The notes beneath the pieces are model-generated. The model was not told the origin of the DNA. It did no database searches and worked only from the letters and a program-made list of their open reading frames with translations. A stretch of DNA of 64,000 nucleotides, from contig OY744604.1 of NCBI GenBank assembly GCA_963556255.1, forward strand, positions 77,804,236 through 77,868,235, read 5' to 3'. Source of the DNA: Allolobophora icterica. Taxonomy: Eukaryota; Annelida; Clitellata; Crassiclitellata; Lumbricidae. Positions 1-11,923 of the stretch are shown piece by piece. The position numbers and the translations under genes are program-made. How positions within the stretch are numbered: position 1 is the first letter of the stretch; every line of letters begins with the position of its first letter.

Positions 1-41
1 TGTGTGAAGTGATGCTTAGCAGAAGAGTATAAATTGTCCCA

Positions 42-297
42 TCAGAGAGGTAGCCATGGGTATGAAGAGTTCGCGACTTGATTTTTCTTAGCCTCAGCAT
101 ATGAGGGCGGGTGGCCAGTCCTCTCCCTCGCCCTCTGATGTCCCCAACGGCCCCGTACGCGGATTCTGTACTCGTTGTAGCTGAGTTGCCACAGGGCGCA
201 GGTGTAGGACAAATCTGGAGAAAAAATTCCACCATAGCGGGGATTAAACTCCTGACCTGTCATTTAAAAGGCCAGCATGCCAACCACTAGGCTATCG
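42..297 (-). repeat. SINE-like interspersed repeat with tRNA-like head
   Basis: On the minus strand the head (about 297 to 235) contains TAGCCTAGTGG, a fit to the polymerase III A box, and a weaker B-box-like GGAGTTTAATCC. The body (about 130 to 42) matches 48849-48945 on the plus strand, sharing GACTGGCCACCC, CTCATATGC and TACCCATGGC. Two diverged copies in opposite orientation show that it is an interspersed repeat. The 73-codon open frame here is not considered coding. Confidence 0.5.
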
Positions 298-413
298 CGT
301 ACTCTGAAGAGATTTATTGATTAGTTAGTTAAATTAGTGAGCAATCATGTAGATTTGTAGGCCCTACACTCTAAACCCGGACCTTGTCATATGGTAAGGT
401 TAGGGTTACTTGG

Positions 414-1000
414 GCTTGTCCACCAGGTGGTTGGTTTAAGCTATACCATATAGTAACCTGGACAGGTTACTTCTGAAGTAAGCCTGTTTAGGTTACCACT
501 TGGTAAGCCTAGGATACTTCGAAAGTAAGCTGTCTATGGTTACTATTTGGTAAGCCGAGGATACTTCGAAAATAAGCTGTTTATGGTTACTATTTGGTAT
601 GCTCATCATACTTTCAGAGTAAGCTGTCTTATGTTACTAATTGGCAAGCTAATGATACTTTGAAAGTAAGCTGTCTATGGTTACTAATCGGCAAGCCGAG
701 GATACTTCAAAAGTAAGCTGTTTATGGTTACTATGTGGTATGCTCATGATACTTTCAGAGTAAGCTGTCTTATGTTACTACTTGGCAAGCTAATGTTACT
801 TTGAAAGTAAGCTGTTTTAGGTTACTATCTGGTAAACTGAGGTTACCTTTGCCTTGTCCATCAGGCGGTTGGTTTAAGCTATACCATACAGTAACCTTGA
901 TTGGGATACTACTTGGCAAGCTGACGATACTTTGAAAGTAGGCTATGTTACTATTTGGCAGGCTCATGATACTTTGAAAGTCCGTTGTCTAGGTACCTAT
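414..1000. repeat. 47-bp minisatellite with 141-bp higher-order period
   Basis: The word AAGC(C)TGT recurs at 480, 527, 574, 621, 668, 715, 762 and 809, exactly 47 bases apart. Units fall into three types that cycle: 527, 668 and 809 are alike, 574 matches 715, and 621 matches 762, giving a three-unit (141-bp) higher-order repeat. A related motif, TGTCCAYCAGGYGGTTGG, occurs at about 417 and 855 and brackets the regular part. No coding potential is seen. Confidence 0.85.
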
Positions 1001-1906
1001 ATGGAACCTTCAGTGTTACTTCCATGGACTAGTAGGATTCTGTAGATGGAACCTTGAGATTTTCTTCAGTGGTAGTAAGTAGTGAAATATTCAATACAGT
1101 ACTATACTAGAACAAGAAAATTTCTATGATAAATTTACTAATACAATCTTCAGCTTGATACTCTATGAATTTACCAATAATAATTATTCTCTGAGAACTA
1201 AGTACACACTGGTACCTTTTTCCTACCAATTATTGACAATGCATTGTATTAGAAATGATTTTTATTAGTGCAATATACTACCATATATACCGAGACAAGA
1301 TTAACAGTTCATAACAAGTAACTGTTCATACGAAGTTTCGATTGCAAGTGCAAGTTGTCCATGTTGCCCAGGGTTGGAATTGTCGGGGGGGGGGGGTTGA
1401 AACCCTTAGTCTTTCTTAGGACCCCACAGTTAAGTCTTCATTGCACACCCCAGAGGGATGTTTCCAACTCCTCAGTTGTGCTAGTGTGACATAGCATTAT
1501 TTGATTCATATATATTCTTCTTTATTTTACTTAATCACATATCAATAACAAACACAATCAGGCATTAAAGTACAATCAGAGCCCTACAAAAGCATACATG
1601 ACTTATAGCAGGTTAGGCCTCTGTTTCCATATTGGGTTTGTTTACATTATTAAATCATCATAATACAATTGTCCAGATTTAGAGATAGTTCTTAACATGA
1701 TTGAAGGAAGAGATGCTTATATTAAAGAATATTTCAGCATATAAACCCTGAACTTAAGACAACTATATCAATACAAAATATTTAACTAGGATGTCAATAA
1801 CAAAAGTACTAATTTTTAAACTAAATCTTATTAATAAAGATGTTTATAGCAATCTTATGCAATCACAACTTTGATAATATCATCAGAATAATAATAATTC
1901 TAATTC
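1001..1906. other. No gene recognised; contains a 12-G run
   Basis: This AT-rich stretch has no convincing open frame or RNA gene. A run of twelve G residues lies at 1385-1396. Confidence 0.5.
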
Positions 1907-2059
<153 letters not shown>

Positions 2060-2654
2060 TAGTACTAATAATTTAATTAATTAATACAACAATAGTTGTG
2101 ACAAAATACCCTTCATCAAGCAATATCTTTGTTATACTTCTTGACATAACCAAATTAATCTGTCTGATGAAAGTATGATCATCACAGACATATTTTTTAC
2201 CATCATCAGTTTCAGGACATTTTTAGTGTTATCCATAAACAGATAGATCAAAAGCAGAAGGGGAATGTCATGTCCAGAATAAAATAAATGGCAATCAGAC
2301 AGTAGAGAGCCTGCGGAAGGTCCAGTCTATGAAACACCTCTTTGCCACCTGCTCTGACAGCGATGCTTGAGACCATCGGTGGGTGTGTCTCGTTCATTTT
2401 GCGGAGATAAATCATCGGTTAATTTGCTGACGACTCCTAAAAACATCGAAAACTTAAATTCAACAAAGTTCTGCTTTAAAGATCCAAAATATTGTGCTTA
2501 ACATAAACTTATAACTTAATACTGTTCATACCATTACGTGAGTTGAACAATTCAGAAAATATAAGAAATTTAAACATCTAAAAAATCTGATGTGGAGAAA
2601 TCGATTTAGCCATTAACCTTCACAACTAAAGACAGCCATATTACTGAATAAAGA

Positions 2655-2745
2655 TTGAAATAGGTATTATATTGTATTGTACCAGAACATTTGTAAAGCG
2701 CCTCTCGAATTGTTCGCTAACCAGAGGCGCTCACAGTGCCAAAGA
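2655..2745 (-). repeat. LINE 3' tail (CR1/L2-like)
   Basis: On the minus strand the sequence reads GAGGCGCTTTACAAATG followed by TACAA-type repeats. This closely resembles the tail at 4254-4285 (GAGGCGCTTTATAAATTC plus ATACC repeats), which follows a recognisable reverse-transcriptase C-terminus. Such short repeated 3' tails are typical of CR1/L2 LINEs. Confidence 0.6.
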
Positions 2746-3780
2746 CCAACATTTGAATAGAAAGGCAGAAAGAGGCACTAGGGCCACTAGCTAAGAAAGG
2801 GTCACGTGTCAAAGGAGGGAGTTGATTATACCAATGCAAGAAAAGGCTCGAGTTTTGGCCATAGTAGTCCTTGCTCATGGGATAAGAAGATTTTGGCGGT
2901 TAAGCGATCGTAATGAACAAAGGGAAGCAGCTGAAACTGTTAGACGAACCTGGGTGGGAAGCCTGTATAAGACCGAAGGACCAAAGTGATAACCTTAAGC
3001 TGAATACGAGCAGTAAGGGGAAGCCAATCAAGATGATCAAACATAAAAGAGGAAATATGAGACGAGTAAATGAAGTTGTAGCAGCATAATTTCTTAATAT
3101 TACCTGAAGGCTAAAGCTATGTGCGAGCCAAAAAAGACTACCCAAGCACTTAACCTCTAGACAAAGATACTCGCCTGGCATGCTTTTGATAAGTCAGAAT
3201 AAAACAAAATTCCCTCTTTACATCAAAGTTTGCATCATTCAGCAAGCTCTAACAGGCGTCCAGCGTGCTTCAGTCATTTACATGCAAGAATACCAAAATA
3301 TGAGTGATAATCATTTGTAATGAAACATGAAAGAAACAATGATGATACAAGTGTTATTGGGAGGGGGCAGTAGAATAATGGATATCACACTGGCGTGAAG
3401 AGCAGTAGGTACCAAGAAGTTCATTCACATAAGATAGACCCTACTTTAGAAACTCTCGCGCTGTTTTCAGCTGACTGGCTACAAATAACTGCAACAAAAC
3501 GTGAAAACTCCATTTGAAGTTCACTTGTTTCTACGTTTCACATCGTCTCGTAAAAGTAAACACAAAGTTTTTGCAGCTAATCTGTGTCGTGCATTTTGAT
3601 GAGTGTGTCAATTGGAGTGATAGAGAAACCCAAAATGCTGTTCCAATCCTTGATCTGCTGGAACCGTGACTGAACTGAAACCAGCGCCTGATCCGGAAGT
3701 TTGTAGAAAAATCTGCTTTAAATCGTTGTTCTGGTGTAAATTTATCCATTTCGTATGCATATTATTGTAATTCTTTAATG
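2746..3780. other. No gene recognised
   Basis: Nothing is recognised here. The open frames are short, lack family motifs and are not flanked by convincing splice sites. Part may be LINE 3' untranslated sequence continuing upstream from the minus-strand tail at 2655-2745. Confidence 0.4.
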
Positions 3781-4290
3781 GTAGGCCTTCCGAAAGTCCG
3801 TCTCTCTGCTCTTCAATCAGTACTTAACCCGGCTACTCGCCTGATTGCTCATCGTTCTCGATTCTCGTCCATCTCTACTTATATGACTGATTGATGTCTT
3901 GCATTGGCTTCCTATCTCTGCTCGTATCCACTTCAAGATCATAACACTAAGGCGCAACAGGGCTTAGCTCCAGCCTACCTCTGTGATCTGATGGTAAACC
4001 TCTCTCCGCTTCTTCTCATCGACCCCTACGTTCTCTGAATCGGCTTGATCTGTTTGTTCCCCGGGTGAGGTCTGCTATGGCTCAGTCTCGCTCTTTCGCT
4101 GTCGTGGGACCATCCCTATGGAACTACCTTCCCTTGGTACTCCGTGGGACCCTACTTACTAGGTTCTCCCTCTATGTTGTTCGTCGTTTAAAGACTTTTC
4201 TGTTTCCACGAGGCTCACACGCTGAGAGCACCACTGAATAGTTCACACTGTGAGAGGCGCTTTATAAATTCTCAGATACCATACCATATT
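3781..4290 (+). mobile_element. Decayed CR1/L2-type LINE, RT C-terminus and 3' tail
   Basis: Conceptual translation in shifting frames gives the typical C-terminal region of CR1/L2 reverse transcriptases: LHWLPIS (with damage), LAPAYLCDL, PRVRSAMAQSRSFAVVGPSL, and a terminal RRLKTFLFPRG before a stop. It is followed by GAGGCGCTTTATAAATTC and a CATAC-rich tail at 4260-4290. Several frameshifts and stops make it a dead, 5'-truncated copy. Confidence 0.75.
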
Positions 4291-4394
4291 CGTAGTCATA
4301 AATGGGCTTTTCTATGCTTGTTTCTCGTTCCATGGAAAGTGGTGTTCACCTCCATTATATATCTTCTACAATTTCCCGTGCACTTGTAGTAGCA

Positions 4395-4745
4395 GATTTG
4401 GGGCCCTATGCACGCACCTAGTGCGCCTATATGCGTAAACGCGCCTCTGCCCACTCCAACCGATGCATATCACACACTGCACCTCAACTCTGGAACGAAC
4501 TTCCTCCCGAATTCCGTATTTTCTCAGTTCCTCCATCAATACCGCCACTCACTCATCGACACCCTCCGTAACAGCTACCGTGCCACTCTCTGGACTCTCT
4601 GGCAACCGGACTCGGACCACCAACGGACACCGATCTCTGGACAACCCCTCGGATACGTCGCAGCGCTCGTGAATAAGCTGGTGCTTTGCGCTCAGCTTTA
4701 CAGTGGCGCTTTAGAAAATTGGAGATTACGATTACGATTACGATT
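4395..4745 (+). mobile_element. CR1-type LINE 3' fragment with (GATTAC)n tail
   Basis: The segment from about 4441 resembles the 3' end of the LINE at 42111-44050: an AYHTLHLNSG-like remnant of the final RT block, the PSGLSGNRTRTTNG stretch, and GGCGCTTTAGAAAATTGG running into repeated GATTAC ending at about 4745. A GATTTGGGGCCCTA motif precedes it at 4395 and follows it at about 4750, so it seems to sit inside another repeat. Confidence 0.55.
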
Positions 4746-5394
4746 GTCCGATTTGGGGCCCTAGGCGCGTGCTTAATGCACCTATGCGCAAACGCGCCTC
4801 TCTGTTACGACCTTTCATACGTATGAAGCCTGAACCCCGACATAGGCGCATTAAGCGCGCGCCTAAGGCCCCAAATATCGGAGGGCCCCAAACGAATGAA
4901 AATATTTCTTAAATTATAAAAATAACACTTGAATTATTTTAAATATATCCTATTTTCTATTTTCTTTTACAGTTTAGCATTCACATAACGTATAGGCTTA
5001 TTGTTGTAATTTATAATTGTTTTGTTCATTTGGGCTATTAATTCCTTTTTGTGCAATAATGAAAAACAACGTTAAGTTCAGAAGGCCCCCAAAAACGTTT
5101 GCGCCTAGGGCCCCGTTTCCTGTAAATGCACCTCTGGTTGTGGGTTTCAGAAACAGTCACACATAGGCGTAATGACCAGCTAAATTTGGAGGCCCCTTCC
5201 AAACTTGAGGCCCCCCAACCGGGGGTTCAGGAGACCCTAGCGCCGGCTCTGAAATCTGATGATGACATCACTTTAAGGAGTTTAAGCTTTCTACTGCATC
5301 TTTGAATTTTTTCAGTTTACAAAAATACGGATAACATATTCAACTCCAAATGGATCAAACTCATCAAAGTCTAACTCCCACCCCAGTTTTTTCT
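4746..5394. repeat. GGGGCCCTAGGCGC repeat debris
   Basis: GGGGCCCTAGGCGCGTG at about 4753 has inverted relatives at 4845-4880 (CGCGCCTAAGGCCCC) and 5100-5115 (GCGCCTAGGGCCCC). This suggests remnants of inverted-repeat DNA elements. No gene is seen. Confidence 0.4.
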
Positions 5395-5490
5395 ACAATT
5401 ATCACACTGGAGACAGTTCCAAGCAGAGGGACCCACATAGCCGAAGCTCCTGCCATGGTTTCGGCCGTGGAAGAGCGCATACGAAGGATA
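5395..5490 (-). mobile_element. LINE RT C-terminal fragment
   Basis: The minus strand encodes GRSFGYVGPSAWNCLQ. This is the conserved block near the C-terminus of CR1/L2 reverse transcriptases (compare SRSFAYVGPSAWNC at about 53700, minus strand). It is too short for family placement. Confidence 0.55.
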
Positions 5491-5859
5491 TCCAAATACA
5501 CCATTCCATCCATATAAAGTTGTGTACACGTAACACATTATTTTCGGCGAAATAAAAGTTAATATTTTACCTTCACAAATACAGCAACAAAACTTCAACT
5601 ACAGTTAAACTTCAACTACAACCACACTTCAACGAATAATATACGCTCAGTAGGCTATTTCCTTCAACAGTACTAAGCTTACACCAAATGCGACGCACGC
5701 ACTGCAACAGACCGATCAGATAAGAGTCACCACAACTCACCCCAGCCGATGCTCTTGGGTATTCACCCCATGTCGTCCTTTCACCAATCGGACGCTTCTG
5801 ATCCCATGTCTCGGCCAGGGGGGGAATAGACAGTGTTCCCGCCGAAGGAGAACTAGGCC

Positions 5860-5960
5860 ATAGTAAGTAAGTAAGTATATTGCGCCTAGGGCGCTAGCAT
5901 ACGCACAGCACTGTACAAGTAAGATATTACAGCATATTACTTCGTGTTACATACTACAGT
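5860..5960 (-). repeat. LINE 3' tail with (TTAC)n
   Basis: AAGTAAGTAAGTATATTGCGCCTAGGGCGC read on the minus strand is the usual GGCGC...AATATA LINE end followed by a TTAC repeat. Upstream coding is not recognisable. Confidence 0.4.
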
Positions 5961-6240
5961 CAAACAATGTAACCAATGTAACCTATTATTAGACTCGCTT
6001 TCAGAATGATTCCAGCGTAGATATTTTAATTTGCCTCTATCTAAATGTACTATAAATACACATGACAATGTTAAGCCATTTTACCTGGCGACTTACATAT
6101 AACCGCGCCCGCGATTCGCATTTCTGTGTGACTTTGCTGTATCAATTGCATATTATCGTAAATCAGAGCGGTGTTTTAACTTGTAAGCAAGACCAAAATT
6201 CCAAGACATAGGCAGGAATTAAGACCAATACTAAAAAATC

Positions 6241-7020
6241 ACATCACATTACATCACATCACATTGCATCATATCAAATTACATGGGCATCACATTACAT
6301 CACATCGCATTGCATTGCTTTGCATCACATTATATTACATTACATTGTACATGCTACGTATTGCATCTTACGTATTGCTCATGGACGGATGGACGGTTGG
6401 TTGGATGGATGGATGGATGGATGGATGGATGGATGGATGGATGGATGGATGGATGGATGGATGGATCGATCGATCGATCGATCGATCGATCGATCGATCG
6501 ATCGACTGATCGATCGATCGATGGACGGACGGACGGATTGATGGGTGGATGGGTAGACTGAATGATTGATAGACAAACAGACAGACAGACGGAAAGACAG
6601 ATTGATAGATAAATAAATTGATAGATAAATAGATAGAGATATATAGATAGAGAGATACAGAGAGAGACAGACAGACAGACAGACAGGCACACAGACCGAC
6701 ACACAGACAGACAGAGTTAGATAGATGGATGGATTGATGGATGGAAGGATGGATGGATGGATGGATGGATGGATGGATGGATGACAACACCGTGGTGTAG
6801 TGTAACGTTCTTCTGCATGCATATAACCCATCAATGCACGTGGGAAGTAGACATATATACACAGACATACACATGTTTGTATAGTACAGAAACGTGTACT
6901 AATTTATATATACACATACTTACCTACTTATTTACATATAAACATATGCATACATACAAACAAACACATATACACACATACATACGTATATACATACAAC
7001 ATACATACATACAATAGGGA
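6241..7020. repeat. Compound tetranucleotide microsatellite block
   Basis: Successive blocks are: degenerate ACATC (6241-6345), (ATGG)n (about 6400-6463), (ATCG)n (about 6463-6520), mixed GACA/GATA (6560-6720), (ATGG)n (6722-6782) and ACAT-rich sequence (6850-7015). The long open frames on both strands, rich in Ser-Ile-Asp or His-Pro-Ser, come from repeats whose unit length is not a multiple of three. They are not genes. Confidence 0.95.
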
Positions 7021-7029
7021 ATGTTGAAT

Positions 7030-7310
7030 ATTCCCTTGGTGTCTTTTCGACTGCATGGGCCAAAGCCTTTGATAGTGTGGGCCATAAAATCTTACTTACA
7101 AAACTTATGGTCTACGGTATAAGTGGTTTGAAAGTTTCCTCGAGAGCCGGTCACCGCTGGTCTACTGCGACGGCGTATACTCAATGACCCGAACGGTTCG
7201 CTTTGGTAGTCCCCAAGGAAGGAACTTAGGACCTCTGTTATTCCTTATCTTCATTAACGACCTCCCTAACGCTTCTCCGCTAACCCTTACCTCCCTAGAT
7301 CAAACAGTGG
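7030..7310 (+). mobile_element. LINE reverse transcriptase palm fragment
   Basis: Frame-shifted translation gives GVFSTAWAKAFDSVGHKILL, then LLTKLMVYGISG, then SPQGRNLGPLLFLIFINDLP. These correspond to the KAFDTVDH...LL and VPQGSxLGPLLFLIYIND blocks of CR1/L2-like reverse transcriptases. At least one frameshift separates the two blocks. The fragment runs straight into microsatellite. Confidence 0.75.
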
Positions 7311-7800
<490 letters not shown>

Positions 7801-7801
<1 letters not shown>

Positions 7802-8866
7802 CTCACTCATTCATTCAGTCAGTCATTCTATCTATCCATCCAACCCAAGTAGGCCCGATATCAGCAGCCCAGGCCTATAAGCCAACTTCTCGCCCACAAA
7901 AAGGTCGGACATTGCAAATGTCGATAAATTGGCTTCTGACTTCAAGCCTAAATGGGTTCGACGGGGCAGCCCAAGCCCATGAACCCACTTGTCACCCATG
8001 TACAATTTTAGCCTAATCCTGTTTCTCATTATGTATCTGCTAAATACTCTTTGTATTGTGAGTAATAGGTTTGATTTTTTCTATCTGATTGCGTGTCAGC
8101 TTAGGCGTTTGTATATACAGTGAATTTTGTGGTAAAATGTTTCACGACCAGCATCGAAATGCCGCAGCGATTGAGCGCTCGTGAAGCTTATTTGGTGTAT
8201 TCATGCGCACGCAGCTCTTCGCGCTAAGTACTGTTCAAAAGTTATAAATTTGCTCTAATAATACTGTCCGCGTTTGTTCTCATGTGAAAACATTGCATAA
8301 TATATAAAATGTTAAGATACCTGCTTACTAAAATTATGTAACCAACTCGTAGACGCTCGGTTTGCATGGTTGTACCAGAACTACATTTTCCGTACAATTG
8401 GTTTTCATTTATTTTTTGCTCTTTCACAAAACCAACAAATATATTTGTTTAATAATTTTTACTATTCTAAATTAATTCTATTGAATTTTCATCATTTGTA
8501 AATTCTCAAAACATTACTCTTCCTACTTTGAAGTAACGTACGTGCAAGGCCCTCAAGTCATAGCCTGTAGTAACATGAGCTTACTTGCAGGCTGGTATAT
8601 TATGCGTGGAGTAAGCTGAAGTTACTTGATCTTGCTCGAGAAGGCTGGCCTTTCATTTGGCAACATACCTTATCATTAAGTAACTTCTGGTAAGCTTATT
8701 TCTAAGTGTGTATGTTGAATTATAACTTGCGACCTCTTGTGTATTCGCAATTTCCTTTTAGTAATACACTTCGTATATAATTTTAAGTCACATTTGTTAT
8801 TGGTTTTTAAATTACATTTGTGATGTGTTGTAGTCTTCTTGTTTTCCATCGCCATACTAACAATAG
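7801..8866. other. Intergenic or 5' intronic sequence; two hairpins
   Basis: No coding exon is recognised; a signal-peptide exon for the Ig exon at 8867 was looked for and not found. Two consecutive imperfect hairpins occur: AAGCCAA (about 7880) with TTGGCTT (about 7930), and ATGGGTTC (about 7950) with GAACCCA (about 7980). Words resembling the 47-bp minisatellite recur at 8540-8700. Confidence 0.4.
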
Positions 8867-9160
8867 ATTCTGCTCTTCTGGACTATCCAACTGATCAGAA
8901 TGTAACAGTTGGTCAGCATGTCATCCTACCTTGCGTTACAGACCATGATCTTCCTGTCTTTTGGTACTTCAAGAATCACGAAATATTCTACGGCGGAAAA
9001 TTATCTCTGTCTTACCAAGCTATGTTCAACGTCTCCTCAGTGAAAAAAGGGGAATACAGCCTATCAATATCATCAGTTAATGAGTCATATGACGGAGAAT
9101 ATACATGTGAAGATATCGAAGGCGAAGGTGAAAAAAAGTCAGCGCGGTTGTATGTCACGG
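8867..9160 (+). CDS. IgSF-1, Ig-domain exon
   Basis: This exon encodes one immunoglobulin-fold domain of about 98 residues. Family landmarks are VGQHVILPC (B-strand Cys), VFWYFK (core Trp), YSLSISSV and YDGEYTCED (the D-x-x-Y-x-C motif of the F strand). Boundaries are ACAATAG at 8866 and CACGG|GTATGA at 9160/9161, giving 294 bases with phase 1 at both ends, the classic symmetric Ig exon. The acceptor sequence resembles the one before the Ig exons at 45681 and 61903. No signal-peptide exon was found upstream, so the gene is 5'-incomplete here. A receptor or adhesion role is inferred from the fold and the following transmembrane exon. Confidence 0.8.
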
Positions 9161-9817
9161 GTATGATCGTCCAACTCAATAAATCCTACACAGTGCTAGG
9201 GCTGTATTAGGGATGAGATACGGTATGGATAGTTTAACGTTGAACGTTACATTGGTTACGTTATGCTTTTCCTCAAAACTCCTAATATCTAATACGTGGA
9301 AGAGCCTAAAAGTGGTATAGACCAGTTGTTTCTTATGAAATATTTTTTACATACTCTGCGAGAAGGAGCCGTTTTCAAATAACAAAAGCAGTTACATAAT
9401 TGATTCTCTCAAAGAAATACCAAGAGCAGATTAGAAACTGTAAGAACCTTGTTTTGAAATGCTAGATATTGCGTCCATTAATTTTATCAACAAGCAACTC
9501 GATATAAACGCATCAAAATAATGTTGTGAGAAAAGTGCCTTAAAATTGCATTTCTATATTTTGCGGATCCTAGGCCTACTAGACGAATCCCAAAACCACG
9601 CAGTTTGTCGCAGACGGAAGAAGAGGCATATAGCCTACTGTACCACCGTTTCTATGGCGAGTTACATTCTCGCAGACGGTAACTGTTAAAAAATTATACC
9701 CTGGAGAAACGCACGGTCATCTTGACCACAATCCTATTTTATATATGAATCTTTATTCAAATAATATACAACATTTCTATTCTCAAACTTATCTGTTTGA
9801 TGCATGTAAAGCTTCAG
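9161..9817 (+). other. IgSF-1 intron
   Basis: A 657-base intron is inferred between the Ig exon and the transmembrane exon. No second Ig domain is recognised in it. Confidence 0.5.
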
Positions 9818-9994
9818 TTACAGTTACGGAAACACCAAATGTGGCAACAGTTACGGATACACTACATGCGGCAAGCAGTAACAATGTTAACGCTACAGTC
9901 ATCAAAGCCGTTGTACTTGGAGTCTTTGGTGGCCTCGTTGTGGTCGCGTTTATCATTGTTCTTATTTCTTGCTACATGAAGCGTAGGCCTACAA
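9818..9994 (+). CDS. IgSF-1, stalk and transmembrane exon
   Basis: Translation gives a Thr/Val-rich stalk (VTVTETPNVATVTDTLH...), then a hydrophobic helix of about 23 residues (AVVLGVFGGLVVVAFIIVLI) and a basic stop-transfer KRRP. That is a type I membrane topology. The acceptor is GCTTCAG at 9817 (an alternative at 9823 keeps the same phase). The donor is ACAA|GTAAGT at 9994/9995. Phase 1 in and out is compatible with the Ig exon upstream. The open frame ends in TAG only six bases into the intron, so without splicing the protein would have almost no cytoplasmic tail. Confidence 0.75.
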
Positions 9995-10299
9995 GTAAGT
10001 AGTCTTCTTAACAGCCATTTAATCACCCATCGCCATATGACATGGTAGTTCCATCTTTGAATTTGAATTTTTCTACTGATATGTTCAACTGATTAAAATC
10101 AGTCGCGCTAGTTTAGCAGAAATGAAACAATAGCCAAAGAATAAACGAAAGATTTTGATATAAAATCGAAACTCGCAGGTGTGCTAAATCTTGTTGGGCT
10201 TTCACTACATACTTCTGATTGATTAAAACACTGGAAGCAAATTGGCAATTTTTGAGGGAATGTATGAATGTGTATACGTGTGTATTCATTCATTCATTC

Positions 10300-10450
10300 T
10301 GATAATTAGCTTAAAAGGCTGGCCTACAAGTACCGCACTGCAGTGATCAAGTCTGCTGTTGACGAAAGCATGTACAAGAGCGACAGTAGCATTGTGAGAG
10401 AGATCGAGAGACAACTGGGAGTTGGCGTAGCTGGTAGTAGCAACAACGAG
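10300..10450 (-). mobile_element. CR1/L2-type LINE RT fragment
   Basis: The minus strand encodes NATVALVHAFVNSRLDHCSA followed by VLVGQP. This matches the ALVxSRLDYCNxLLxGxP block of CR1/L2 reverse transcriptases. It lies within an IgSF-1 intron and is flanked by a short ATTC repeat (10285-10300). Confidence 0.65.
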
Positions 10451-10464
10451 TGACCAAATTAATA

Positions 10465-10668
10465 TGAAATTAATGTGTATGTATGTATGTATGTATGTAT
10501 GTATGTATGTATGTATGTATGTATGTATGTATGTATGTATGCATGCATGTATGTATGTATGTACGTACGTACGTACGTACGTACGTACGTACGTATGTAT
10601 GTATGTATGTATGTATGTATGTATGTATGTATGTATGTATGTATGTATGTATGTATGTATGTATGTAT
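10465..10668. repeat. (TATG)n microsatellite with (TACG)n core
   Basis: Forty-odd TATG units surround a block of about eight TACG units (10561-10593). Frames such as MYVCMYVC or YIHTYIHT are repeat-derived. Confidence 0.95.
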
Positions 10669-10920
10669 ATATGGCATACAGGGATGCCATTTGCTGTTGA
10701 TGACAGTTCTAAGTTTCATTAAACAGATGCTAAAGATTTCAGTATGTGACATGTTTAAAGTACTCGCAACGAATTCTAAATGCTAATAATTATTATTAGT
10801 AAATGATTTTTTTGTAGTGTATTGTTTTTTGCTTCATAATGCTACTCGGCATATACTATCGAGTTCCTATGTTAAACATTTACAGTACATTATGAAATAC
10901 TGTCGTTAATGCCATTAAAT

Positions 10921-10921
10921 G

Positions 10922-10965
<44 letters not shown>

Positions 10966-10967
10966 GT
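10921..10967. repeat. (TTGA)n microsatellite
   Basis: TTGATTGATTGA... following AAATGATT resembles a LINE tail; a similar run occurs at 61515-61583. Confidence 0.8.
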
Positions 10968-11119
10968 ATGTATGCAGACACTAAGCAATGTAAGCATGAT
11001 ACACTGCGTTTTAGATGCCTAAAAAACGCTGTCTAAGGTAGCCTAAAGTATGGCATAGTCATTAAGAACAAGAAGTTCTTCAATAACTGAATAGTGCATG
11101 GCTAGGTAAAAGAGTTAAC

Positions 11120-11265
11120 ATTGGTCAAAGCGACGAATTCCCATCCAGAATTGGCGGTTTCAAAAACCGATTGGTCTTCAATCGCTGGCGAAATAGAGAC
11201 AGAGACAGGGCAAAAAGCTCATGTCGCAGATTGCATGGGAGTCTGTTACGTAACATGTCGTGTTT
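11120..11265 (-). mobile_element. LINE RT C-terminal fragment
   Basis: The minus strand reads RNRLPCNLRHELFALSLSLF then RQRLKTNRFLKPP, the WNSLPxxLR...LxxFRRxLKTxLF block that ends CR1/L2 reverse transcriptases. The fragment ends shortly before the small exon at 11294. Confidence 0.6.
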
Positions 11266-11293
11266 TAACAAGTCTTGTTTTATTTCGCCACAG

Positions 11294-11332
11294 GGTCTAC
11301 CGAACAAAGTGGCGTACAGCTAATATCAAAGA
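11294..11332 (+). CDS. IgSF-1, candidate 39-bp cytoplasmic exon
   Basis: A pyrimidine-rich tract leads to GCCACAG at 11293, and AAGA|GTAAGTCG follows at 11332/11333, close to the consensus donor. The enclosed 39 bases are phase 1 to phase 1 and encode STEQSGVQLISK after the junction residue, extending the transmembrane exon. The support is splice-site quality and phase only. The next intron carries the gypsy element at 11445-15617. Confidence 0.5.
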
Positions 11333-11444
11333 GTAAGTCGAGTTTTACTAATTTTACTACGGAAAAAATAATAATTGAACTTCGCTTAAAGTTCAGTTCA
11401 TCCACGAGACATTGACATAAACACGGATATATATATATATATTA

Positions 11445-11923
11445 TGTTAGCTTGTTAGTCTAGAGGTGAAATGTGAGTTAGAATGATACGAGAAATGACA
11501 AGAAAAACGAAGACTTTCGCAATATTGATAAAACGTATATTTACACTATGTACATAATTGAAACGATACTCACACCTACAAGACAAACGAAACGTCAAAA
11601 GACAGACTCTCCGAGAAGACGCCTGCACAAACTCCACAAAGGAAGATACAACTCGAGAACCGGCAATTAAACATGAGTAGCGACCACGTAGGGTACACTC
11701 TCTGAAAACGACCACAAAAGGGTACTTACAATGCGTGACACAACCAGTGCACGTCTTACGCCTTACTTAACTAAAACCGGTCTCCCTGTAGACACAAGAA
11801 CACTGCTATATATAGTCAACGAGACCATCCTACTTCTAGCTTCAAACGAGGTGCGTCTTAACTAAGGTTAGTAAGTGCACGTGAGGATGATAATGGCGGG
11901 ATGGCAGAAGGCAACTCGCAACA
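11445..11923 (-). repeat. 3' LTR of gypsy element 1
   Basis: 479 bases, nearly identical to 15139-15617. Just inside it the plus strand reads GACCCCCCGAC, so on the element's sense strand a short GGGGGG polypurine stretch precedes the LTR. Confidence 0.93.

Noticed and set aside
10286..10786. Frames YIHTYIHT and MYVCMYVC
   Set aside because: Products of the TATG microsatellite; only the LINE scrap at 10300-10450 is meaningful.
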